Source: Clostridia bacterium
GTDB lineage: Bacteria; Bacillota; Clostridia; Oscillospirales; QAMX01
Direction: 5' to 3'
Length of the DNA: 5,648 nt
NCBI GenBank assembly: GCA_017547975.1
Contig: JAFYNU010000338.1
Span: forward strand, 1 to 5,648
Every line of letters begins with the position of its first letter. The first letter of the stretch is position 1. Of this stretch, positions 1-5,370 are shown one piece after another. The position numbers were made by a program, and so were the translations under genes. The notes beneath the pieces were generated by a model, which saw only the letters and a list, made by a program, of their open reading frames with translations, ran no database searches and was not told the origin of the DNA.

Positions 1-824
1 CCAAACGGGAAATCATCGAAAAGCTTTCTTCGGTGGATGCGGTGGCCGAAATTGTGGATGCCCGCATTCCAGGCGCCAGCCGCAACGCCATGATTGATGA
101 GATCGTCAAGGGCAAGCCCCGTCTCCTGGTGCTCAACCGGGTTGACCTGGCGGACCCCAACGCTACGGCGGCCTGGAAAAGCCATTATGAGGCCCAGGGC
201 TACACCGTCATTACCACCGACGCCAAAAGCGGCAATGGTACCAACCGTTTCCTGCCGGCCATCCGGGCGATCCTGAAGGATAAGCTTGCCCGGTTGGAGG
301 AAAAGGGCCAGACCGGCCGTCGGCTGACGGTGATGGTTTACGGCATTCCCAACGTGGGCAAATCCTCCTTCATCAACCGCATTGCGGGACGCAAGGCCGC
401 CAAAACCGAGGACCGTCCCGGTGTTACCCGCAACCTGAGCCTGATTGCCCTGGATACCAACATTTCCATGCTGGATACCCCGGGTATGCTCATGCCCAAA
501 ATCGAAAGTGACCGTCAGGGCTTTCTTTTGGCCTTTACCGGCGCCCTGAAGGATGACATTATGGATATTGAAACCCTTTCCGCCAACCTGATCATGGTCC
601 TGGCCGACCGGATGCCGGAGGGACTGAAGGCCCGTTACAAGGTGAGCAAGGGGGATGCGGAAAACGGCTACGAGCTCCTGGAACTGGCCGCCAGAAAGCG
701 AGGCTTCCTGATTTCCGGCGGGGAAGGGGATACCGAACGGGCCGCCAAGATCCTTTTGGACGAATTCCGTTCGGGGAAATTGGGCCGGGTGACCCTGGAA
801 ATGCCGGAGGCATCCCATGAGTGA
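1..824 (+). CDS. rbgA: Ribosome biogenesis GTPase RbgA (YlqF), 5' end missing
   Basis: This is a circularly permuted GTPase that, in Bacillus, acts in late assembly of the 50S subunit in the cytoplasm. The reading frame is open from base 3 at the left edge, so the gene starts outside the window; about 14 N-terminal residues appear to be missing compared with B. subtilis RbgA, including its conserved FPGHM segment. The G motifs appear in permuted order: G4 as NRVD (135-146), a G5-like DAKSG about 30 codons later, G1 GIPNVGKSS (342-368), G2 PGVT (417-428) and G3 DTPG (474-485). The C-terminal part, with the conserved RGFLISGG and KLGRVTLE stretches, matches the RNA-binding ANTAR-like domain of the family. 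A GTG at 33 could be mistaken for a start, but it lies inside the conserved N-terminal region. The stop overlaps rnhB by 8 nt. Identification is firm from motifs and the rnhB neighbour. Confidence 0.95.
   Translation, partial: KREIIEKLSSVDAVAEIVDARIPGASRNAMIDEIVKGKPRLLVLNRVDLADPNATAAWKSHYEAQGYTVITTDAKSGNGTNRFLPAIRAILKDKLARLEEKGQTGRRLTVMVYGIPNVGKSSFINRIAGRKAAKTEDRPGVTRNLSLIALDTNISMLDTPGMLMPKIESDRQGFLLAFTGALKDDIMDIETLSANLIMVLADRMPEGLKARYKVSKGDAENGYELLELAARKRGFLISGGEGDTERAAKILLDEFRSGKLGRVTLEMPEASHE
806..810 (+). promoter_or_regulatory. Ribosome binding site of rnhB
   Basis: A GGAGG core lies inside the last codons of rbgA, 6 nt before the ATG at 817. It fixes the rnhB start and fits translational coupling through the overlapping stop and start. 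Confidence 0.75.
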
Positions 825-1425
825 AATTCTGGACCTTTGGAAATACGAAAAGGAAGCCATGGAGCAGGGATATCGATGGATCGCCGGTACCGATGAGGCA
901 GGCCGGGGCCCCCTGGCGGGGCCGGTTTGCGCCGCGGCGGTGATTCTGCCCTTTGGGGTGGAGATTCCGGGTCTGACCGATTCCAAAAAGCTTACCGAAA
1001 AAAAGCGGGAAGCCCTGTTCCCCGTGATTCAGGAAAAAGCTCTGGCTTATGCCATCGAATTTGCCCCGGTGGAGGAGATTGAAGAATATAACATCCTCCA
1101 CGCATCCCAAAACGCCATGCGCCGGGCGGTGGAAGCCCTGAACCCCGCCGCCGATTTTGTGCTGGTGGATGGAAACCGAAGCGACGGCTTTCCGGTGCCC
1201 GACCGCACCATTGTGAAGGGGGATGCCCTTTCCCTGTCGATTGCGGCGGCATCGGTGCTTGCCAAGGTGTCCCGGGACCGGCTCATGCTGGAATATGCCA
1301 AAACCTATCCCGGTTACGGCTTCGAGGTACATAAGGGATATCCCACCAAAGCCCATTACGAAGCGTTGCGGGCTCTGGGTCCCAGCGAGATCCACCGTCC
1401 CTCCTTCCTGCGGAAAATGCATTGA
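817..1425 (+). CDS. rnhB: Ribonuclease HII
   Basis: RNase HII cuts the RNA strand of RNA-DNA hybrids and removes single ribonucleotides from DNA in the cytoplasm. The 202-residue product is close to the 198 residues of the E. coli enzyme and has no long N-terminal extension such as the one in B. subtilis RnhB. The family signature GTDEAGRGPLAGPV is at residues 24-37. Four acidic residues match the metal-binding set of the family: D26, E27, D118 in LVDGN and D136 in KGD. The following SIAAASVLAKVSRDR block and the C-terminal GYPTKAHYEAL and GPSEIHRPSF stretches are also typical. The ATG overlaps the end of rbgA and has a good ribosome binding site. Placement directly after rbgA is a common Firmicutes arrangement. 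All catalytic residues are present, so it should be active. Confidence 0.97.
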   Translation: MSEILDLWKYEKEAMEQGYRWIAGTDEAGRGPLAGPVCAAAVILPFGVEIPGLTDSKKLTEKKREALFPVIQEKALAYAIEFAPVEEIEEYNILHASQNAMRRAVEALNPAADFVLVDGNRSDGFPVPDRTIVKGDALSLSIAAASVLAKVSRDRLMLEYAKTYPGYGFEVHKGYPTKAHYEALRALGPSEIHRPSFLRKMH

Positions 1426-1428
1426 CCG

Positions 1429-1809
1429 ATGGAACGGAAGCTTTTGGGACGCTGGGGGGAGGAACTGGCGGCCTCCGCCTACAGAAAGAAGGGCTTTAAG
1501 CTCCTGGATGCCAACTACCACAGCCGATTTGGGGAGATTGATTTGATCCTGGGAAAGGGGACGCTGGTGGTGTTTTCCGAAGTCAAGCTTCGGAAAAATG
1601 CCCGCTTTGCCGCCGCCCGGGAATTCGTCACCAGGGATAAGCAGGAAAAAATCATGAAAACCGCCCTTCTGTGGCTTGCTGATCGCAAGCCCATGCCGGA
1701 GGTTCGGTTTGACGTGGTGGAGATCTACGCCCCCCTGGGGATGGAAAGCCCCCAAAAGGATATCAAGCTGGAAATTTACGAAAACGCCTTCTGGCTGACT
1801 GGAGAATAA
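1429..1809 (+). CDS. yraN: UPF0102 family protein YraN, nuclease-like fold
   Basis: The 126-residue product has the usual length and motif order of the UPF0102/YraN family, whose fold resembles restriction endonucleases and Holliday junction resolvases. The cellular role of the family is not settled. Visible motifs are GRWGEELAA at residues 7-15, GEIDLI at 35-40 and SEVKLR at 50-55. Together E36/D38 and E51/K53 resemble a PD-(D/E)xK nuclease core. A serine sits before EVK, where many members have valine. The ATG lies 3 nt after the rnhB stop and has only a weak purine run (around 1412-1417) far upstream, so translation may depend on ribosomes finishing rnhB. The rnhB-yraN pairing is common and supports a link to nucleic acid maintenance, but that is inference. 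Confidence 0.92.
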   Translation: MERKLLGRWGEELAASAYRKKGFKLLDANYHSRFGEIDLILGKGTLVVFSEVKLRKNARFAAAREFVTRDKQEKIMKTALLWLADRKPMPEVRFDVVEIYAPLGMESPQKDIKLEIYENAFWLTGE

Positions 1810-1812
1810 ACC

Positions 1813-2718
1813 ATGCGTTTTTTTGACCTGCATACCGATACCGCATCGGTGATTTATGACGAGAAGAAAAGTCTTCTCCAAAACGACCTGCACGTGGATC
1901 TAACCCGTGCGGGGAAGCATTTTGAATATACTGCCTTCCTGACCCTCTTTTCCGACAGCCGCTACACCGACATGACGGGCCGCTACGATGCCCTCATGGA
2001 AAACCTGCTTGGGGAGTGCAAGGGGCGGGTGGCCTTTGTAAAAAACGCCGCCGAATATGCCGATGCCAAAGACAAGGGACTGATGCCCATGTGCCTTGCG
2101 GTGGAGGGGGCTGAAATGCTGGGGTGTGACCCGGAAAAGCTCCTGTATGCCGTAAGGGAACACAATTTGATCATGTCGGGCATCACCTGGAACAATCCCA
2201 ACCCCCTTTACGACGAAAACGGCCTGACCCCCAAGGGGTTCGAATACGTGAGAATCTGCATGGAACACGATATTGCGGTGGACGTTTCCCACCTCCACGA
2301 CAAGGGTACCTGGGACGTGCTTGGGACCGGGGCAAAAACCGTGGCCTCCCACTCCAACGCCCGGAGCCTTTGTCCTGTCGGCCGAAACCTGCCGGACGAG
2401 CTGATCGTGGGGATCGGCAAGCGGGGCGGACTCATTGGACTGAACTTCTACAAGGCATTTCTGAATCCCGATCTCTCGGCGGCTTCGATCGACGACGTTG
2501 TCGCCCACGCCAAACACATTGCCGGCCTTGCGGGGGTGGAAACCCTTGCCATTGGCAGTGACTTCGACGGTGCCGGTATGCCCCATGGCATCACCGGGGT
2601 GGAAAGCCTGCCCGCCTTGAGGGAAGCCCTGATAAACGGGGGCTTTACGCCGGCGGAAACCGAACAAATTTGCTACGAAAACGCCTTCCGGTTCTTCCTG
2701 GAAGGAAAGAAAGGATAA
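1813..2718 (+). CDS. Membrane dipeptidase (peptidase family M19)
   Basis: This is a zinc metallopeptidase of the renal dipeptidase family, which hydrolyses dipeptides, often including those with a D-residue at the C-terminal position. Despite the family name, no signal peptide or membrane segment is present, so a cytoplasmic enzyme is likely. The 301-residue length fits the bacterial members. Probable zinc ligands by comparison with the human enzyme are H7 and D9 (FDLHTD), the bridging E98 (AVEGAE), H160 (VDVSH) and H180 (SHSNAR); D250 in GSDFDG matches the conserved catalytic-site aspartate. The set is complete, so the protein should be active. GGAG at 1801-1804 stands 8 nt before the ATG, and the gene follows yraN after 3 nt. 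The true substrate cannot be read from the sequence; recycling of peptides or cell-wall fragments is possible. Confidence 0.93.
   Translation: MRFFDLHTDTASVIYDEKKSLLQNDLHVDLTRAGKHFEYTAFLTLFSDSRYTDMTGRYDALMENLLGECKGRVAFVKNAAEYADAKDKGLMPMCLAVEGAEMLGCDPEKLLYAVREHNLIMSGITWNNPNPLYDENGLTPKGFEYVRICMEHDIAVDVSHLHDKGTWDVLGTGAKTVASHSNARSLCPVGRNLPDELIVGIGKRGGLIGLNFYKAFLNPDLSAASIDDVVAHAKHIAGLAGVETLAIGSDFDGAGMPHGITGVESLPALREALINGGFTPAETEQICYENAFRFFLEGKKG
2711..2715 (+). promoter_or_regulatory. Ribosome binding site of thrC
   Basis: AAGGA lies at the very end of the dipeptidase gene, 8 nt before the ATG at 2724. It selects this ATG over an in-frame ATG at 2670, which sits deep inside the upstream gene and would add 18 residues unlike the family N-terminus. 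Confidence 0.75.
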
Positions 2719-2723
2719 ATAGT

Positions 2724-4214
2724 ATGAAGTATGTCAGCACCCGCGGCGGAGAGGCGGTTTCGCCCTCCCTGGCCATTCTGCGCGGTATTGCCCCCAATGG
2801 AGGCTTATACGTACCCGAATCCATCCCCGCTCTTTCGGCGGAGGATTTCCAAAAGCTTCTGCCCATGAGCTATGCCCAGCGGGCGGCGGAGATCCTGGGT
2901 CTTTTTCTGACCGATTTCACCCGTGAGGAATTGATGTCCTACACCGCCGCCGCCTATTCGGCGGAAAAGTTCCCCGGCGGCGCCGCTCCCCTGGTGAAGG
3001 TGGAGGAGGACACCTATATTCTGGAGCTTTTCCACGGGCCCACCTGCGCCTTCAAGGATATGGCGCTGCAGATCCTGCCCTACCTGATGACCGCCAGCGC
3101 CAAAAAGAACAACGAAACCGAAAACATCTGCATCCTGGTGGCCACCTCCGGGGATACCGGTAAGGCCGCCCTGGAGGGCTTTGCCGACGTGCCCGGTACC
3201 TCCATTTTCGTATATTATCCCGCCGACGGGGTCAGCACCGCCCAAAAGCTCCAGATGATCACCCAAAAGGGGCAGAACGTGGGGGTTTCGGCGGTTTACG
3301 GCAATTTTGACGATGCCCAGACCGGGGTGAAGAAGATCTTTGCCGATGCGGATTTTGCCGCCCTCCTGAAGGAAAACCACGTTCGCCTTTCCAGCGCCAA
3401 CTCCATCAACTGGGGCCGGCTGGTTCCCCAGGTGGTGTATTACGTTTCGGCCTACCTGGATGCTGTCAAGGAAGGCTGGATCACCTACGGCGAAGGGGTG
3501 GACGTTGCGGTTCCCACCGGGAACTTCGGCAACATCCTGGCCTGCCTGATTGCCAAGAAGATGGGCCTGCCGGTGGATCGGCTGATTTGCGCCAGCAACA
3601 AAAACAACGTCCTGGCAGAATTCATCGAAACCGGCGTTTACAACAAGAACCGGGAATTCCACACCACCTCCTCTCCCTCCATGGATATTCTGATTTCCTC
3701 CAACGTGGAACGGCTTCTGTGGTTCCTGGCGGGGGGCAACAGCGCCGACACCGCCGAAAAGATGCAAAAGCTCAATTCTGCGGGTATCTACGAGCTGGAC
3801 GAGGGTATGCTCGCCGCTCTGCAGGCCGATTTTGAAGGCGGTTGGGCTTCCGAAGAAGCGGGTTACGAAATCATCCGCCGTTACTTCGAGGGAAACGGCT
3901 ACCTCTCCGATACCCACACCGCCGTGGCACTGAGCCTCCTGGATGCCAAGCGGCAGAAGGAAGGCAACCGGAAAAAGACCATCGTGGCCTCCACCGCAAG
4001 CCCCTTTAAGTTCGCCTCTTCGGTGCTCTTCGCCCTGGATGGTGTGGAACGGGAAAGCACGCCCCAGCTGATTGATGAACTGGCCGCCAAGACCGGCGTG
4101 GAAGCCCCGGCACCTCTGGTGGGACTGGATAAGCGGGAAATCCGCTTTGCAGGCACCGTGGAAAAGGATGCCATGCGTCCCCCGGTGCTTCAAATGCTGG
4201 GTGTTGAGCAATAA
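2724..4214 (+). CDS. thrC: Threonine synthase
   Basis: This PLP-dependent enzyme converts O-phospho-L-homoserine and water to threonine and phosphate, the last step of threonine synthesis, in the cytoplasm. The 496-residue product starts MKYVSTRGG, typical of the long E. coli/yeast-like class with an N-terminal domain. The PLP lysine is K111 in HGPTCAFKD. Other conserved blocks are TSGDTGKAA (from residue 141), NSINWGR (226-232) and the PTGNFGN phosphate-binding loop (264-270), followed by GLPVDRLICASNKN. It begins 5 nt after the dipeptidase stop, so it is almost certainly on the same transcript. Neither thrB nor hom lies next to it here, so the rest of the pathway must be elsewhere. No attenuator, leader peptide or threonine-rich stretch is visible before it. 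The stop is followed by an A-rich run and a hairpin shared with the convergent gene. Confidence 0.97.
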   Translation: MKYVSTRGGEAVSPSLAILRGIAPNGGLYVPESIPALSAEDFQKLLPMSYAQRAAEILGLFLTDFTREELMSYTAAAYSAEKFPGGAAPLVKVEEDTYILELFHGPTCAFKDMALQILPYLMTASAKKNNETENICILVATSGDTGKAALEGFADVPGTSIFVYYPADGVSTAQKLQMITQKGQNVGVSAVYGNFDDAQTGVKKIFADADFAALLKENHVRLSSANSINWGRLVPQVVYYVSAYLDAVKEGWITYGEGVDVAVPTGNFGNILACLIAKKMGLPVDRLICASNKNNVLAEFIETGVYNKNREFHTTSSPSMDILISSNVERLLWFLAGGNSADTAEKMQKLNSAGIYELDEGMLAALQADFEGGWASEEAGYEIIRRYFEGNGYLSDTHTAVALSLLDAKRQKEGNRKKTIVASTASPFKFASSVLFALDGVERESTPQLIDELAAKTGVEAPAPLVGLDKREIRFAGTVEKDAMRPPVLQMLGVEQ

Positions 4215-4243
4215 AAAAAGAGGAAGGGGCATAAGCCCCTTCC
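4215..4243 (-). terminator. Intrinsic terminator between convergent genes, strongest on minus strand
   Basis: A perfect 9-bp stem pairs 4222-4230 (GGAAGGGGC) with 4235-4243, closing an ATAA loop at 4231-4234. Read on the minus strand, the stem is followed at once by TCTTTTTTT, the classic rho-independent form, and it sits 7 bases after the stop of the DUF1540 gene. Read on the plus strand, it follows the thrC stop, but the downstream bases are CATCCGG and then TTATTTT, so the U-tract is displaced and thrC termination should be weaker. The stem is visible directly; relative strength is inferred. Confidence 0.85.
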
Positions 4244-4250
4244 CATCCGG

Positions 4251-4418
4251 TTATTTTGCCTTGTAGGTGGAACAGCAGGTTTCGCTCTTGCCGGGGACCT
4301 TTTCGTCCCGGACGTTGATGACCGAAGCGTTACAGCTGTTTTCGCCGCAATGGTGTACGCAGGAACATACACTGCAGGTGACACCGTGGTTGACGGTATT
4401 GCACTTGTCGTTACTCAT
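4251..4418 (-). CDS. DUF1540 domain cysteine-rich small protein
   Basis: A 55-residue protein on the minus strand. It matches the DUF1540 pattern: V-x-C-S-V-x-x-C (C15, C20), a third cysteine followed by an alanine two places on (C29, A31), and a C-terminal T-x-C-x-T-aromatic ending (C49, Y52). The function of this family is unknown; conserved cysteines suggest metal binding. This copy has eight cysteines in all (6, 15, 18, 20, 24, 29, 48, 49), plus H11, H22 and H23, more than the four of the basic pattern. The start at 4418 is preceded 7 nt upstream by AAGGAG (plus-strand positions 4426-4431). The frame is open further upstream to 4574, but that extension lacks family similarity and would overlap the divergent gene. 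No signal peptide or membrane segment. The gene is alone on its strand, with its own terminator. Confidence 0.88.
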   Translation of the reverse strand: MSNDKCNTVNHGVTCSVCSCVHHCGENSCNASVINVRDEKVPGKSETCCSTYKAK

Positions 4419-4425
4419 GGTGAGT

Positions 4426-4431
4426 CTCCTT
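4426..4431 (-). promoter_or_regulatory. Ribosome binding site of the DUF1540 gene
   Basis: On the minus strand this reads AAGGAG, within a longer AAAAAGGAG run, 7 nt before the ATG whose first base is 4418. It decides the start over in-frame upstream codons and is strong support for this short gene being real. Confidence 0.85.
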
Positions 4432-4435
4432 TTTG

Positions 4436-4447
4436 AAATCCAAAATT
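4436..4447 (+). repeat. 12-bp direct repeat, copy 1
   Basis: AAATCCAAAATT occurs here and again at 4508-4519, an offset of 72 bp. This copy lies just upstream of the DUF1540 ribosome binding site. The two copies bracket most of the divergent spacer, so they may be protein-binding sites for shared control. No function can be assigned from sequence. Confidence 0.7.
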
Positions 4448-4489
4448 GTTGCTGCCTTTTGGGCAAGGTTAGTTTGACCGGAGGCAGGT

Positions 4490-4501
4490 CGGAATATTCC
4501 G
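4490..4501. promoter_or_regulatory. 12-bp perfect palindrome, possible operator
   Basis: CGGAATATTCCG is its own reverse complement and lies between the two copies of the 12-bp direct repeat in the divergent spacer. A symmetric site here could bind a dimeric regulator acting on either neighbouring gene. I do not recognise it as the site of a known regulator. It could also be chance. Confidence 0.35.
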
Positions 4502-4507
4502 GGAACA

Positions 4508-4519
4508 AAATCCAAAATT
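4508..4519 (+). repeat. 12-bp direct repeat, copy 2
   Basis: Second identical copy of AAATCCAAAATT, 11 nt before the GGAAGGA ribosome binding site of the metallophosphoesterase gene. Identity extends to one further T on the 3' side only in this copy. Confidence 0.7.
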
Positions 4520-4530
4520 TACCGTCGAAA

Positions 4531-4537
4531 GGAAGGA
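4531..4537 (+). promoter_or_regulatory. Ribosome binding site of the metallophosphoesterase gene
   Basis: GGAAGGA with a 7-nt spacer to the ATG at 4545. It favours this ATG over the in-frame ATG at 4560, which would remove the first strand leading into the DxH metal motif. Confidence 0.75.
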
Positions 4538-4544
4538 ATGGGAT

Positions 4545-5243
4545 ATGGCGTTGTTCACGATGGGGGATCTGCATCTTTCATTGAGTGCGAAAAAACCCAT
4601 GGACGTGTTTGGGGGAGCCTGGCAGAATTATATGGAAAAAATTCTGGATCAGTGGCACCAAACCGTGGGACCTGACGACGTGGTGGTGGTTTTGGGTGAC
4701 ATTTCCTGGGGGATGTCGCTTGCCGAATGCCGGGAGGACTTCCTTTTTATCCATAACCTGCCGGGGAAAAAGTATATCATCAAGGGCAATCACGATTATT
4801 ACTGGACCACCGTGAAGAAAATGAATGCCTATCTGGAGGAAATCGGAGCCGACAGTATGAGCTTCATTTTCAACAGTGCCGTGGAATACGAAGAGGACGG
4901 CAAAAAGGTTGCCCTCTGCGGAACCCGGGGCTGGTTTTACGAGGATAAGGGGGAGGACAAGATTTATAACCGGGAGCTTGGACGGTTGGAAAGCTCTCTG
5001 AAGTGTGCTCCGCCGGATATTCCCCGTATCGCGTTTCTCCATTATCCTCCCTTCGGTCTTGGGGGCGGGTCCAGTCAGGTTACCGACCTGATGGAACGAT
5101 ACCAGGTAAAATCCTGCTATTACGGCCATCTGCATGGGGCCGCTTTGCGGGGTGTACGGGGGGAAACCAACCTCCGGGGAATTACTTATCGGCTGGCTAG
5201 TGCAGATTATCTGGGGTTCCGGCCGATGAAAATCGAAATTTAA
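4545..5243 (+). CDS. Calcineurin-like metallophosphoesterase
   Basis: A 232-residue two-metal phosphoesterase. All motifs of the superfamily are present in order: D8-x-H10 in GDLHLS, GDISWG (D52), GNHDYYW (N82, H83), H166 in FLHYPP and GHLHG (H195, H197). These residues would hold two divalent metals and act on phosphomono- or phosphodiester bonds. The short single-domain form with GDISW and GNHDYYW resembles a clostridial group of uncharacterised enzymes (similar to the CT488 type), for which I know no firm substrate. No signal peptide or membrane segment, so it is probably cytoplasmic. The gene is divergent from the DUF1540 gene and is followed by tig after 127 bp. No clear terminator separates it from tig, so some readthrough is likely. 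Superfamily membership is certain; substrate is unknown. Confidence 0.95.
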   Translation: MALFTMGDLHLSLSAKKPMDVFGGAWQNYMEKILDQWHQTVGPDDVVVVLGDISWGMSLAECREDFLFIHNLPGKKYIIKGNHDYYWTTVKKMNAYLEEIGADSMSFIFNSAVEYEEDGKKVALCGTRGWFYEDKGEDKIYNRELGRLESSLKCAPPDIPRIAFLHYPPFGLGGGSSQVTDLMERYQVKSCYYGHLHGAALRGVRGETNLRGITYRLASADYLGFRPMKIEI

Positions 5244-5265
5244 TGGAAGATTGCGAAAATAACAG

Positions 5266-5294
5266 TAGATTTTATTCGAAAGTTGTGATATAAT
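5266..5294 (+). promoter_or_regulatory. Probable sigma-A promoter of tig
   Basis: A perfect -10 box TATAAT at 5289-5294 is preceded by TGA (5286-5288), making an extended -10. A weak -35 candidate, TAGATT (5266-5271), sits 17 bp upstream and matches three of six consensus bases. Transcription should begin near 5301, giving a leader of about 70 nt before the tig start codon. The surrounding sequence is markedly more AT-rich than the genes. Confidence 0.75.
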
Positions 5295-5306
5295 ATCTCT
5301 TCGGAG

Positions 5307-5339
5307 ATTGCCTCAATTTGGCAATGCACGTGATATTGC
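5307..5339 (+). other. Leader hairpins of tig with alternative pairing
   Basis: ATTGCC (5307-5312) pairs perfectly with GGCAAT (5320-5325) around a 7-nt loop. The same GCAAT (5321-5325) can instead pair with a second ATTGC at 5335-5339 around a 9-nt loop, so the two hairpins exclude each other. Neither has a following T-tract, so this is not a terminator. It lies in the predicted 5' untranslated RNA of tig. Whether it affects mRNA stability or translation cannot be told from sequence; the stems are short. Confidence 0.4.
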
Positions 5340-5370
5340 TAATGAATATAGAAAGGTAAGAAAAAACACC

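Noticed and set aside
33..35. GTG as a possible start of rbgA
   Set aside because: The frame is open to the left edge and upstream codons (KREIIEKLSS) match the conserved N-terminal region, so the gene begins outside the window.
592..1893. Long open frame on the minus strand opposite rbgA, rnhB and yraN
   Set aside because: It spans three well-identified plus-strand genes, has a Gly/His/Phe/Pro-rich product unlike any family I know, and is explained by codon bias of the real genes.
1900..2667. Minus-strand open frame opposite the dipeptidase gene
   Set aside because: Shadow of a gene with a complete M19 active site; product composition is not protein-like.
2805..4232. 475-codon minus-strand open frame opposite thrC
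   Set aside because: Striking in length, but it is an antisense shadow of a clear threonine synthase; the product is Gly/His-rich and recognisable to no family.
4474..4500. TTGACC as a -35 box for the metallophosphoesterase gene
   Set aside because: The -35 match is good, but the only -10 candidate (TATTCC) has a 15-bp spacer and three of six matches, so I could not support a promoter call.
4419..4544. Direct repeats as CRISPR or mobile-element ends
   Set aside because: Only two 12-bp copies, no spacers of regular size, no transposase, and the genes on both sides are intact.
4267..4584. Plus-strand open frame across the DUF1540 gene and divergent spacer
   Set aside because: It runs antisense to a gene with a strong family pattern and ribosome binding site, lacks its own good start signal and overlaps the metallophosphoesterase start.
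5307..5325. Hairpin after the metallophosphoesterase gene as its terminator
   Set aside because: The stem is short, no T-tract follows, and it lies downstream of a good tig promoter, so it belongs to the tig leader.
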